From positions 1 to 39,818 of the forward strand of contig DASRIA010000003.1 in the NCBI GenBank assembly GCA_035650255.1: a stretch of 39,818 nt of DNA, written 5' to 3'. Each line of letters opens with the position of its first letter. The stretch's first letter is position 1. Position numbers and translations under genes: made by a program. Shown here in pieces: positions 27,179-34,745 of this stretch. Source of the stretch: DASRIA01 sp035650255. GTDB taxonomy: Bacteria > Actinomycetota > Thermoleophilia > Solirubrobacterales > JBBDJG01. The notes below the pieces were generated by a model. It made no database searches. It was not told the origin of the DNA and was given only the letters and a program-made list of their open reading frames with translations.

Positions 27179-27182
27179 TCCG

Positions 27183-28193
27183 ATGGAAGCCATCCCGAAA
27201 ACCCGGCTGGAGCAGCCAGAACCTGACGCTCAGGCGCGCCGCCCGGCGACCGGCGTGAGCCTCTCGCGGGTCGGGGTCACCGGGGTCGAGAAAATCATCC
27301 GGATCGAGGCGCACGGCACCGAGCAGCTGTACCACGCGGCCCTGGAGTGCTACGTCGATCTGAACCCGCTCCAGGCGGGCGTGCACATGTCGCGGTTCGA
27401 GGAGATCGTGAACGAGGCGGTCGACGCCGTCGTCATCGGTGAGGCGCTGAAGGCGGAGGGCCTGGCGGCACACATCGCCGAACGCGTGCGGGAACGCCAG
27501 CGCGGGCTGCGCGCCGAGGTCACGATCAGGGCGCGCTACCCGGAGTACAAGCAAACGCCCGTCTCGGGGCTCACGACGCAGGAGCTGTACACGCTGATCG
27601 GCGCGGCTGTCGCCTCCGAGCACGGCGTGCGGCGGCTCGTCGGCGTGGAGGCGCAGGGCATGACCGCCTGCCCGTGCGCGCAGGAGCTGGTCGCCGGCGC
27701 ATCGCGTGAGCGCCTCGTGGAGCAGGGCTTCACCGACGACGAGATCGAGCGCGTGTTCGAGTCCGTACCGGTCGCGACGCACAACCAGCGCGGGATCGGC
27801 AGCCTCTACGTCGGCTGCCCCGAAGGATGCGAGACCGAGCTACGCGCCGAGACCCTGCTGCGCATCGTCGAGGAGTCCATGAGCTCCGAGATCTTCGAGC
27901 TGATGAAGCGGCCCGACGAGCGGGCCGTGGTCGAGAAGGCGCACCGCCGGCCGCGGTTCGTCGAGGACTGCGTGCGCGAGATGCTGCGCGGGCTGATCCA
28001 GGAGCTGCCGGAGCTGGAGGGGCACACCTTCGTCCTGGCCCGGCAGGAGAACCTCGAGACGATCCACCAGCACAACGTCGTCGCGGAGCGCCACGGGCTC
28101 CTCGACGAGATCCGCGCCGAGCTCGACACGGGACGCCACTCGCACCATCACCTCACGATGCGGGAGTGGCTCGAGCTTCCCGCGACCGCTTGA
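27183..28193 (+). CDS. folE2: GTP cyclohydrolase FolE2 (MptA/COG1469 family)
   Basis: A 336-residue enzyme of the FolE2/MptA family, which converts GTP to 7,8-dihydroneopterin triphosphate (or the cyclic phosphate in archaeal MptA) as the first step of folate or pterin synthesis. Seen motifs are VSLSRVGVTGVEKI (25-38), HMSRFEEIVNE (68-78), ACPCAQ with the conserved cysteines (162-167) and ATHNQRG (198-204). It is slightly longer than typical bacterial FolE2. The ATG at 27183 has no strong ribosome-binding site; TAATCT (27167-27172) could be a -10 element giving a very short leader. An in-frame start at 26955 would run through the divergent promoter and is rejected. Its stop overlaps the next start. 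Confidence 0.93.
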   Translation: MEAIPKTRLEQPEPDAQARRPATGVSLSRVGVTGVEKIIRIEAHGTEQLYHAALECYVDLNPLQAGVHMSRFEEIVNEAVDAVVIGEALKAEGLAAHIAERVRERQRGLRAEVTIRARYPEYKQTPVSGLTTQELYTLIGAAVASEHGVRRLVGVEAQGMTACPCAQELVAGASRERLVEQGFTDDEIERVFESVPVATHNQRGIGSLYVGCPEGCETELRAETLLRIVEESMSSEIFELMKRPDERAVVEKAHRRPRFVEDCVREMLRGLIQELPELEGHTFVLARQENLETIHQHNVVAERHGLLDEIRAELDTGRHSHHHLTMREWLELPATA

Positions 28194-28792
28194 TCCAGGT
28201 CGAGATCCGCGACCTGGAACGGGCCGAGCTCGTGTGGGGCGCCGGCGTCGCTGCGCGCGGCATGCGCGACAACCCGATCCACGTGGCGGCCTGGGGCGAC
28301 GATCCGCGTCACCGGCTGAAGGTCGGCGAGCGAATGTTCAGAGCGCTGCTACCGGTGTTGAGCCATCCTCCGATCGCCGCCTGGCGCGGCGCCCACGCAG
28401 TTGGAGTGGTGGGCATGTCCGACCCGGACACCTGCCCGTTGGCGTTCCGCCAGATGGTGCGGATGCTCCCCCGCCAGCGTCCGCTCGGGCCGGCGGACAT
28501 GCGCCGCACGATGTCGTGGGTGAACGTGTGGCGCGGGCAGGACCCCGACGAGCCCCACTGGCACCTCGGGCCGGTGGCGGTCGAGCCCGGCCTGCAGGGC
28601 ATGGGAATCGGCAGCCGGATGATGGAGGAGTTCGCACTCCGCATGGACCGCGAGCGCGCGCCGGCCTACCTGGAGACCGACAAGCTCCAGAACGTGGTGT
28701 TCTACGAGCGCTTCGGCTTCGAGACCATCGACGAGCGCGTCGCGCTCGGGGTGCCCAACTGGTTCATGCGCCGGGCTGCGCCGGCGGGCTAG
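28190..28792 (+). CDS. GNAT family N-acetyltransferase
   Basis: A 200-residue acetyltransferase. HLGPVAVEPGLQGMGIGSRM at about 124-143 is motif A, with the acetyl-CoA pyrophosphate-binding Q-x-x-G-x-G pattern, and FYERFGFE at about 170-177 is the C-terminal motif B. Residues 60-120 are variable, as expected for the acceptor site; the substrate is unknown. The start is inferred as TTG in a TTGA overlap with the folE2 stop, which would couple the two. No strong ribosome-binding site is seen, so the start is less sure than the family. Its 3' end overlaps the convergent SnoaL-like gene by 29 bases. Confidence 0.85.
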   Translation: MIQVEIRDLERAELVWGAGVAARGMRDNPIHVAAWGDDPRHRLKVGERMFRALLPVLSHPPIAAWRGAHAVGVVGMSDPDTCPLAFRQMVRMLPRQRPLGPADMRRTMSWVNVWRGQDPDEPHWHLGPVAVEPGLQGMGIGSRMMEEFALRMDRERAPAYLETDKLQNVVFYERFGFETIDERVALGVPNWFMRRAAPAG

Positions 28793-29240
28793 GGGACGCG
28801 GCTGCGTCGGCTTCCGCGCGGGTCGAGTACTCGTCCATGCGCACGATCAAACCGTTGCGCAGTGTCACCACGGAGAACATCGGCGCGCTGACCTCGATCT
28901 CGCTCCCCTTGCCCTTGAGAACGCGATCCAGCGCGGCCAGCACGCGATCGCCACCGAGATCGACCACCTCCGCCAGGCTGAGCTTGAAGTCGTCGGCGAC
29001 CTCGAACAGCCAGTCCCAGCCCGCGGCGCAGCCTTGGTGTCCGTGGAAGCTCAAGCCTGCGAAGGCCGTGTTCCACTCCACGTCAGGGTCGAGGCGGCTG
29101 AACAGCTGCTCGAACTCCTGCGGAAGCTCCCCCGCGTTCAATGCGTCCGCGATCGATCGCGGGTCGGCGAAATGCGCCGCCAGCGAGCGCTGAAGCGCCT
29201 CGAACGCGCGCCGCACGATGTCGACGTTCTCGGCCGACAT
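28764..29240 (-). CDS. SnoaL/NTF2-like protein
   Basis: A 158-residue alpha+beta barrel protein of the NTF2/SnoaL superfamily. Three N-terminal helices are followed by DPDVEWNTAF, a strand-rich middle (RVLAALDRVLKGKGSEI) and the closing VVTLRNGLIVRMDEYSTRAEA, a typical family ending. Members bind or isomerise small hydrophobic molecules, or act as simple binding folds; no catalytic residue can be assigned. It starts seven bases after the pgsA stop and is probably the last gene of the sigma-pgsA-SnoaL transcript. The C-terminal 15 residues are a low-complexity Ala/Pro/Ser tail that overlaps the convergent acetyltransferase gene. Confidence 0.85.
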   Translation of the reverse strand: MSAENVDIVRRAFEALQRSLAAHFADPRSIADALNAGELPQEFEQLFSRLDPDVEWNTAFAGLSFHGHQGCAAGWDWLFEVADDFKLSLAEVVDLGGDRVLAALDRVLKGKGSEIEVSAPMFSVVTLRNGLIVRMDEYSTRAEADAAASPSPPAQPGA

Positions 29241-29247
29241 CGCCCGC

Positions 29248-29808
29248 CTAGGGCCGCTCGGCCGTGCGCTCGCGGCGCGCCTGCTCCATGCGCTTGCGCA
29301 ACCCGAAGAAGTAGTCGGCCCCGGACACGACGGTGATGATCACGGCCGCGTACAGCAGCAGGTCGATCCCGAGCGGGCTGTTCTCGAACGCGATCACCCC
29401 GAAGATCGCGGCCACCTGGACGATCGTCTTCGCCTTCCCGAGCCACGAGGCGGGAATCACGACCCCGCGCTCCACCGCGACCATCCGCAGCATCGTGACG
29501 GCCAGCTCGCGGGCGATGATGACCATCGCGATCCACGGCGCGATCCGCTCCAGGGAGACCAGCGAGATCAGCGGCGCGATGATCAGCAGCTTGTCGGCCA
29601 GCGGGTCCATCAGCTTGCCGAAGTTCGTCACGCTGCCGCGCGAGCGGGCGATGTAGCCGTCCAGCCCGTCCGTGAACGCGGCCACCGCGAATACGACAGC
29701 CGCGATCGTGTCGGCGTTGGGCGTCTCCTCCAGCAGCGCGACGACGATCACCGGCACCATCACGATGCGCAGGAGAGTGAGGATGTTCGGGACGGTCAGC
29801 GGGAGCAT
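29248..29808 (-). CDS. pgsA: CDP-diacylglycerol-glycerol-3-phosphate 3-phosphatidyltransferase
   Basis: A 186-residue integral membrane enzyme of the CDP-alcohol phosphatidyltransferase family. The signature DG-x2-AR-x8-G-x3-D-x3-D is complete at about residues 47-74 (DGLDGYIARS, then GKLMDPLAD). Hydrophobic spans lie at about 8-28, 34-46, 76-95, 120-140 and 148-168. N-terminal LTVPNILTLLRI is the classic PgsA start. It makes phosphatidylglycerol phosphate, the precursor of phosphatidylglycerol and cardiolipin. It begins 20 bases after a sigma-factor stop. A hairpin GGGAGC-ATT-GCTCCC covers its ribosome-binding site and start. Other family members (phosphatidylinositol phosphate synthase) are less likely given the N-terminus. 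Confidence 0.92.
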   Translation of the reverse strand: MLPLTVPNILTLLRIVMVPVIVVALLEETPNADTIAAVVFAVAAFTDGLDGYIARSRGSVTNFGKLMDPLADKLLIIAPLISLVSLERIAPWIAMVIIARELAVTMLRMVAVERGVVIPASWLGKAKTIVQVAAIFGVIAFENSPLGIDLLLYAAVIITVVSGADYFFGLRKRMEQARRERTAERP

Positions 29809-29815
29809 TGCTCCC
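29801..29815. promoter_or_regulatory. hairpin over the pgsA start codon
   Basis: A perfect six-base inverted repeat with a three-base loop. On the mRNA strand it reads GGGAGC-AAT-GCTCCC. The ribosome-binding GGGAG is one arm and the ATG lies across the loop and second arm, so folding would block initiation. Coupling to translation of the sigma gene just upstream could open it. The effect is inferred. Confidence 0.4.
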
Positions 29816-29828
29816 CCGAGAGTACTTC

Positions 29829-30671
29829 TCAGGCGACTTCGCGCACGGCCTCGAGCTCACGCGTGTGCGCGAGGCGCTCGAGCGCCAGGTGCTCCAATTG
29901 GCGCACCTCCGCGCGCGTCACGCCCAGGCTGCGCACCACCTGCTCGACCGTCTGCGGCCGGCGGTCGTCGGTGAGCCCGTACCGGCGGCACAGGATCTCG
30001 CGCTGAGGGGCGGGCAGCTCGGAGACGGCGCGCTTCACGACCTGCTCCCGCACCTCGCGCTCGACCTCCTCCACCGGCTCCTCCTTGTCGCTCGGGAACA
30101 GCTCGCCCAGCGAGGTGCCGTCGTCCTCGCCCACGGGGCGGTCCAGGCTGGTCACGGTGCGGGCCGCCTCGCGGACCTCGCGCACCTGGTGCACCGGCAG
30201 CTCCACCTCCGACGCAAGCTCCTCGTCGGTGGGCTCACGTCCGTAGCGCGCGGTCAGCACGGGGACGGTGCGGCGGATCTTCCGCTCGCGCTGCAGGACG
30301 TGCACCGGGATCCGGATCGTGCGCGCCTTGTAGGCGATGCCGCGCTCGATCGACTGGCGGATCCACGGAGTCGCGTAGGTCGAGAACTTGAGCCCGCGGC
30401 GCCAGTCGAACTTCTCGACCGCCCGGATCAGGCCCAGGATGCCCTCCTGGATCAGGTCGGTGAGCGGCACGTCCTGGCCGCGGTAGTGCTTCGCGATCGA
30501 GACCACGAGCCGCAGGTTCGAGTTGACCATCCGCTCCTTCGCGGCGAAGTCGCCGCGCTCGATCCGCTGCGACAGGTCGACCTCCTCGTCGGCCGTCAGC
30601 AGGCGGTGCCGGCTGACCTCGTTCAGGAACAGCTGCAGGGAATCGGGTTCGAGCAGGGGCTGTTGGGCCAC
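29829..30671 (-). CDS. group 2 RpoD-like sigma factor
   Basis: A 280-residue sigma-70 lacking region 1.1. Region 1.2 is DSLQLFLNEVSRHRLLTADE. Region 2 has NLRLVVSIAKHYRGQDVPLT and FSTYATPWIRQSIERGIAYK. Region 4 has RRYGLTDDRRPQTVEQV and VTRAEVRQLEHLAL. The core-binding and -10 regions resemble the primary factor at 25864-26931, but an acidic linker (EDDGTSLGELFPSDKEEPVE) and changed -35 helix set it apart. The expected role is an alternative, stress or stationary-phase factor. The start is GTG; only AGGGGC about 18 bases upstream is purine-rich. It precedes pgsA by 20 bases, so they are likely co-transcribed. It is divergent from the ligase gene. Confidence 0.9.
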   Translation of the reverse strand: MAQQPLLEPDSLQLFLNEVSRHRLLTADEEVDLSQRIERGDFAAKERMVNSNLRLVVSIAKHYRGQDVPLTDLIQEGILGLIRAVEKFDWRRGLKFSTYATPWIRQSIERGIAYKARTIRIPVHVLQRERKIRRTVPVLTARYGREPTDEELASEVELPVHQVREVREAARTVTSLDRPVGEDDGTSLGELFPSDKEEPVEEVEREVREQVVKRAVSELPAPQREILCRRYGLTDDRRPQTVEQVVRSLGVTRAEVRQLEHLALERLAHTRELEAVREVA

Positions 30672-30696
30672 AGAGGTTTGTATTGCCCCTGCTCAA

Positions 30697-30715
30697 CCAC
30701 TGAAACAACCAGTGG
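30697..30715. promoter_or_regulatory. inverted repeat in the sigma/ligase divergent region
   Basis: CCACTG and CAGTGG, six bases each, flank AAACAAC. It lies 26 bases before the sigma GTG on one side and 50 bases before the ligase GTG on the other. It could be an operator serving both genes. No known regulator consensus is recognised. Confidence 0.35.
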
Positions 30716-30724
30716 GACCGAGAC

Positions 30725-30751
30725 CGGGATTTAGCGGTCGGGGAAATCCCG
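30725..30751 (+). promoter_or_regulatory. hairpin with T-rich tail just before the ligase gene
   Basis: CGGGATTT and AAATCCCG are perfect eight-base arms around an 11-base loop, followed by ATATTTT on the plus strand. The ligase GTG is 14 bases further on. The shape suits an attenuator, or an operator between the divergent genes. Function is inferred. Confidence 0.4.
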
Positions 30752-30764
30752 ATATTTTGGAGCC

Positions 30765-31706
30765 GTGCCCGCCCTCGAGCCGCCCGTGATGCCGCAGCTC
30801 GCGCTGTCGCGCGCCGCGCTGCCCGAGGGCGAAGAGTGGGCATACGAGCCCAAGTGGGACGGCTTTCGCGCGCTGGCGTTCGTCGACGGTAAGAAAACGT
30901 TCCTTCAGTCGCGCAACGGGCGCCCGCTGAGCAGGTACTTTCCGGAGCTGGAGTTCCCGCCGGGCGACTACGTGCTGGACGGAGAGCTCGTGATCTTCGG
31001 GGACGGGGATAAGCAAGAGTTCGAGCTGCTCCAGCAGCGGATCCACCCGGCAGAGTCGCGGATCAAGCGGCTGGCGGCGGAGACGCCCGTGCGGTTCGTC
31101 GCGTTCGACCTGCTCGCCGACAAGGGCGAGTCGCTTCTGGGAGAGCCGTTCAAGCGCCGCCGCGCGCTCCTCGAGAAGCGTGTCCGCAAGCCGCTCGACC
31201 TCACGCCGTGGACGACCGACCGCGCGGAGGCGGAGCCGTGGCTCCAGGGCGCCGAGGGAGTGATCGCCAAGGAGCTCGACGCGCCCTACCGCCCCGGCGA
31301 GCGCACCGGGATGGTGAAGGTGAAGCGCGTGCGGACGATCGACACCGTGATCGTGGGCTGGCGGCCGGGCAAGGAGGAAGGCACCCTCGGCTCGCTGATC
31401 CTCGGCCTATATGACGAGCGCGGAGAGCTGTGCGTCGTGGGCCACAGCTCCGGCTTCCGCGCCAAGCAGAAGCGCGAGCTGCCGGGATTCCTGGCGCCCT
31501 ACGAGACCGGCGAGCGGGGCAGCGGCGACCCGAGCCGCTGGGACACGGACCGCGAGCTGGAGTGGCGCAGCCTGCGGCCCGAGCTGGTGGCCGAGGTGAC
31601 CTTCGACCACGTCAGCGGCCGCCGCATCCGGCACGGCGCGAAGTTCAAGCGCTGGCGGGAGGACAAGCCGCCGGCCGAGTGCACGATCGACCAGCTGAAG
31701 ACCTGA
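30765..31706 (+). CDS. ATP-dependent DNA ligase (LigC-like)
   Basis: A 313-residue ligase with the minimal two-domain build. The adenylation domain (about 1-190) has motif I EPKWDGFRA with the nucleotidyl lysine Lys30, motif III-like FVAFDLLA, motif IV EGVIAKELDA and motif V MVKVKR. The OB domain (about 195-313) closes with motif VI-like RHGAKFKRWREDKPP. The length and order fit mycobacterial LigC rather than the multidomain LigD. Such ligases seal nicks in repair and are not the replicative NAD-dependent enzyme. The start is GTG after GGAG at six bases. No Ku gene, polymerase or nuclease domain is in the window. Confidence 0.92.
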   Translation: MPALEPPVMPQLALSRAALPEGEEWAYEPKWDGFRALAFVDGKKTFLQSRNGRPLSRYFPELEFPPGDYVLDGELVIFGDGDKQEFELLQQRIHPAESRIKRLAAETPVRFVAFDLLADKGESLLGEPFKRRRALLEKRVRKPLDLTPWTTDRAEAEPWLQGAEGVIAKELDAPYRPGERTGMVKVKRVRTIDTVIVGWRPGKEEGTLGSLILGLYDERGELCVVGHSSGFRAKQKRELPGFLAPYETGERGSGDPSRWDTDRELEWRSLRPELVAEVTFDHVSGRRIRHGAKFKRWREDKPPAECTIDQLKT

Positions 31707-31738
31707 GCGGCGCGGGACGGAGTCGGTAAGGGCGGCGT

Positions 31739-31773
31739 GTCACCTGGAGGTCGCCATGCGACCTCGATGTGAC
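31739..31773. terminator. symmetric stem-loop between convergent genes
   Basis: GTCAC and GTGAC (outer arms) and GAGGTCGC and GCGACCTC (inner arms, 8 bp) flank a CAT loop, with a 3x3 internal mismatch. It lies 33 bases after the ligase stop and 47 bases past the end of the convergent SnoaL-like gene. There is no T-run, so a bidirectional structural terminator or a protein-binding dyad are both possible. Confidence 0.45.
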
Positions 31774-31819
31774 GCACCGCAACGCGCGACCTGCGCTACC
31801 CACCTGTTTTCCGGGCGCG

Positions 31820-32272
31820 TCAGTCGAGCAGCCCGACCTGGCGCAGGATCGACACCGAGTCGGAGTAGACGTCCTTGCGCTTCACGAGGCCGTCCTCGAA
31901 CGGGATCACGTCCATCCCGTCCCAGCGGATCTCCCGGCCGGTCGGCTCGGCCACGATGCCGCCCCGGCGCATCGTGCTGGTGTGGGTCGCGGTCGCCGTC
32001 CACTCCTGCACCACCAAGCCATCCCTCACATAGAGGCGCCGGGCCGCGAAGTTGATGTCGGGCCAGGTCTCGAAGATCGACGTCAGGTGCCCGCGGACCT
32101 CCTCACCCGCGGCTTCCTCGCCCGCCGTGTGGTTGTGGAAGACCATGTCCGGCGCGTGCATCGCCATGATCGCGTCCACGTCGTGGTCGTTCCACGCCTG
32201 GTTGTAGCGCTCGATCGCCTGTTCCAGCACAGCCGGGGAGTCGCTGTGGCTGCTCGGGGCCTGCCCAGCCAT
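31820..32272 (-). CDS. SnoaL-like (ester cyclase/NTF2-fold) protein
   Basis: A 150-residue protein. Residues 10-45 form the N-terminal helices with YNQAWNDHDVDAIMAMHAPD. HNHTAGEEAAG is followed by a strand-rich core (VVQEWTATATHT) and the typical GREIRWDGMDVIPFEDGLV with a C-terminal VYSDSVSILRQVGLL. This is the SnoaL-like ester cyclase pattern seen across actinobacteria. Members include polyketide ring-closing enzymes, but most are of unknown role, and no polyketide genes are here. The start at 32272 is chosen over an upstream ATG at 32404 because that one would run into the divergent phosphatase gene. It is divergent from that gene with a gap of 49 bases. Confidence 0.83.
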   Translation of the reverse strand: MAGQAPSSHSDSPAVLEQAIERYNQAWNDHDVDAIMAMHAPDMVFHNHTAGEEAAGEEVRGHLTSIFETWPDINFAARRLYVRDGLVVQEWTATATHTSTMRRGGIVAEPTGREIRWDGMDVIPFEDGLVKRKDVYSDSVSILRQVGLLD

Positions 32273-32321
32273 GCGCAGATCATATGTCCGGCGCCCCAAT
32301 GCGGTTAGAGTCAGGGCGGGC

Positions 32322-34001
32322 ATGGCGAGGGTCGTGGGAGAAGAGCGAATCGACGGCTTGGTGGCCGTGGATCTCGACACGCGGATCGTGGACGAGGTCG
32401 ACATGGCCGTGATCGCCGTGGACCCGGGCGGCGTGGTGATGCGCTGGAACCGGCACGCCGAGGAGATCTACGGCTGGCGGGCCGACGAGGCGGTGGGGCA
32501 CACGCTCCAGGAGCTTGCGATCGCTCCCGAGGACGCGCGCTTCGCGCAGCGGGTGATGCGGAAGGTGTCGCGCGGCGAGAGCTGGATGGGCGACTTCCCG
32601 ATCCGCCGCCGGGACGGAGCGGCGCGCACGGTCCACGCCAAGATCGTCCCGTTCTACGAGGCCGGCGAGCTGGCCGCGATGGTGGGCTTCTCGGCCGACG
32701 TCACCGAGGCCCGCCGGCTGGAGGCGGAGCGATCGCGCACCCAGGAGGAGCTGGAGTACCTCGCGCGCGCCAGCGCGATCCTCGACTCGTCGCTCGACCT
32801 GCACGTCACGCTCCAGCAGCTCGCGGAGCTCGCGATCCCGTTCATCGGCGACGGGTGCATGGTGGACGTGCGCAGGGACGACGGCACGATCGAGCGCTTT
32901 GCCCTCGCCGCGGTCGACGAACCGCTGCGCAAGGGGTTCGAGCGCCTCCGGCGCCATCCCATCGACCCGGCCGGCGACCATCCGATCGCGCGCGCGATGC
33001 GGACGGGCGAGGCGCAGCTGCCCGAGCAGATCGAGGCCGAGGACCGCACACCGTGGGCTTCCACGCCGGAGCACCTCGAGGACCTGCGCCGCTTTCCCGG
33101 CCGGCTCGGGATGGTGGCTCCGATCCGGGCCGGCGACCGGTTGCTCGGCACGCTCTCGATCGCGCTGTCACCCGGCCGGGAGGACTTCACCCCGCGCGAG
33201 GCGCAGCTCGTCAAGGAGCTCGCCCGGCGCGCGTCGACCGCGCTCGAGAATGCCCGCCTGTTCTCGGAGCGGGCGTACATCGCCGAGACGCTCCAGCGCA
33301 GCCTGCTGCCGGCGAGCCTGCCGAGCGTCGAAGGGTTCGAGATCGCTGCGATCTACCGGCCCGCGATGGGCGGCACCGAGGTCGGCGGCGACTTCTATGA
33401 CGTGTTCGAGACCTGCAGCGGCGCCTGGGGAGTCGCCATCGCGGACGTCTGCGGCAAGGGCGTCGAAGCCGCCACGGTCACCGCCCTGGCCCGCTACACC
33501 CTGCGCGCGGCCGCCCTGCACCACGCCAGCTCGGCCGGGATGCTTGAGACGGTCAACGACGCGCTGCTGAATACCTTCCACGGCAGCCAGTTCTGCACCA
33601 TGGCGCTGGCCCTGGTCGAGGCGAACGGTGCCACCGCGCGCCTGCGCATGGCGCTCGGCGGCCACCCGTCGCCGCTCGTCCTGCGGGCCGGGGGCGGCGT
33701 CGAGCCGATCGGGGCGCCGGGCTCGCTGCTGGGCGTCATCGAGCGCCCCGACTGGAACGAGACCGAGGTCGCCATGGAGACCGGCGACACGCTGCTCCTC
33801 TATACGGACGGCGCGACGGAGACCAAGACGAAGCGCGGACGGCTCGGCGCGGAGCGGCTCGAGCGGATCCTCGAGCGCTGCGCGGGCCTCAACTCGATGG
33901 AGGTCGTGACCCGCGTCGAGAACGAGATCTCGCTGCGCCGCGAGGGCGACGAGGAAGACGACCTCGCGCTGGTCGCGATGCGGTTCGCCGGAACCGCGTA
34001 G
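32322..34001 (+). CDS. PAS-GAF-PP2C (SpoIIE/RsbU-type) phosphatase
   Basis: A 559-residue signalling protein. Residues 25-130 are a PAS domain (MAVIAVDPGGVVMRWNRHAE, then VGFSADVTE). A short coiled coil links it to a GAF domain at about 148-318. Residues 335-555 are a PP2C-type SpoIIE domain with metal-binding aspartates in GGDFYD and ADVCGKGVEAA and near the C-terminal EDDLALVAMRF. Such proteins dephosphorylate an anti-anti-sigma factor in partner switching, after sensing a ligand or redox signal. No STAS or RsbW partner is encoded nearby, though the ECF pair follows. The ATG at 32322 has a weak GGGCGGG; ATG at 32403, with GAGG six bases upstream, is an alternative. Confidence 0.9.
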   Translation: MARVVGEERIDGLVAVDLDTRIVDEVDMAVIAVDPGGVVMRWNRHAEEIYGWRADEAVGHTLQELAIAPEDARFAQRVMRKVSRGESWMGDFPIRRRDGAARTVHAKIVPFYEAGELAAMVGFSADVTEARRLEAERSRTQEELEYLARASAILDSSLDLHVTLQQLAELAIPFIGDGCMVDVRRDDGTIERFALAAVDEPLRKGFERLRRHPIDPAGDHPIARAMRTGEAQLPEQIEAEDRTPWASTPEHLEDLRRFPGRLGMVAPIRAGDRLLGTLSIALSPGREDFTPREAQLVKELARRASTALENARLFSERAYIAETLQRSLLPASLPSVEGFEIAAIYRPAMGGTEVGGDFYDVFETCSGAWGVAIADVCGKGVEAATVTALARYTLRAAALHHASSAGMLETVNDALLNTFHGSQFCTMALALVEANGATARLRMALGGHPSPLVLRAGGGVEPIGAPGSLLGVIERPDWNETEVAMETGDTLLLYTDGATETKTKRGRLGAERLERILERCAGLNSMEVVTRVENEISLRREGDEEDDLALVAMRFAGTA

Positions 34002-34048
34002 GTCCCTCGGCGCGTCGGTCCCTCGGCGCGTCGGGCCCTCGGCGCGTA
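34001..34048 (+). repeat. three tandem 16-base repeats
   Basis: GGTCCCTCGGCGCGTC occurs at 34001-34016 and 34017-34032, with a third copy at 34033-34048 differing at two positions. The array begins on the last base of the phosphatase stop and ends eight bases before the convergent anti-sigma gene. The units carry a GC-rich core and could fold or slip. No coding meaning is possible there. Confidence 0.85.
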
Positions 34049-34055
34049 GCCTTTT

Positions 34056-34745
34056 CTAGAGGTTCGTCACGATCAGCGGCGCGCGCGAGGGCTTGGTGCT
34101 GCCGCCGCGCGGCTCGAGCGTGACCATCACCTGATCGGCGCCCTCGAGCCCCTCGGGGATCGCGGCCGCGCCGCTCCCGTCGCGGTGCACCTGGAAGAGG
34201 GTCGAAGGGACGACCTCGTCCTCGTGTGAGATCCAGACTTCGTAGATGCCGTCCGTGCGCTGGGGCAGGCCGGAGACGCGCAGGATGCCCGTGTCGCCGG
34301 TGCGCTCCACGACGGCGGTCGCACCGGCGGGGGCCTTGCCGCGCGCCGTGACGGTCGCATCGCCGCCGTCGCCGCCCGTGCCGAGCGCATAGCCGCCCGC
34401 GGCCACGAGCGCCAGCAGGACCGCGCCGAGCGCGAGCGCCGGCCGCGGGATCGACAGCAGGTCCCGCCACGAGCGGCGGCGCGCGCTGCGCTGCGGCCGC
34501 ACCGCCGCGTCGGCCTCGGCGCGCACCGTGGCCATCAGCCGCTCCCGCAGCTCCGGGGGCGGCTCGACCTGCTCGACGGCCGCCGGCAGCATCTCGAGCG
34601 AGGGCTGCAGCCAGCGGGCGCGCTCCTGGCAGCGCGGACAGCCGTCGAGATGGCGCTCGAAGCGGCGCGCCTCGTCGCCGGGGAGGGCGTCGAGCATGTA
34701 GGCGGCGAGGTCTTCCTCGAAGCGCAGATGGTCCTGCTCGTTCAT
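34056..34745 (-). CDS. RskA-type transmembrane anti-sigma factor
   Basis: A 229-residue anti-sigma factor. The cytoplasmic N-terminus has a zinc-binding anti-sigma motif HLDGCPRC (His32-x3-Cys36-x2-Cys39). One membrane span lies at about 102-122 (ALALGAVLLALVAAGGYALG). The outer part, 125-229, is an RskA domain (GILRVSGLPQRTDGIYEVWI, ending STKPSRAPLIVTNL). In the family it holds the ECF sigma factor at the membrane until stepwise proteolysis releases it. The start ATG overlaps the sigma stop (ATGA), so the pair is made together. Its cognate sigma is clearly the upstream gene. The signal that frees it is unknown. Confidence 0.92.
   Translation of the reverse strand: MNEQDHLRFEEDLAAYMLDALPGDEARRFERHLDGCPRCQERARWLQPSLEMLPAAVEQVEPPPELRERLMATVRAEADAAVRPQRSARRRSWRDLLSIPRPALALGAVLLALVAAGGYALGTGGDGGDATVTARGKAPAGATAVVERTGDTGILRVSGLPQRTDGIYEVWISHEDEVVPSTLFQVHRDGSGAAAIPEGLEGADQVMVTLEPRGGSTKPSRAPLIVTNL

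Noticed and set aside
26955..27182. Upstream extension of folE2
   Set aside because: It crosses the divergent rpoD promoter and has no similarity to the FolE2 N-terminus.
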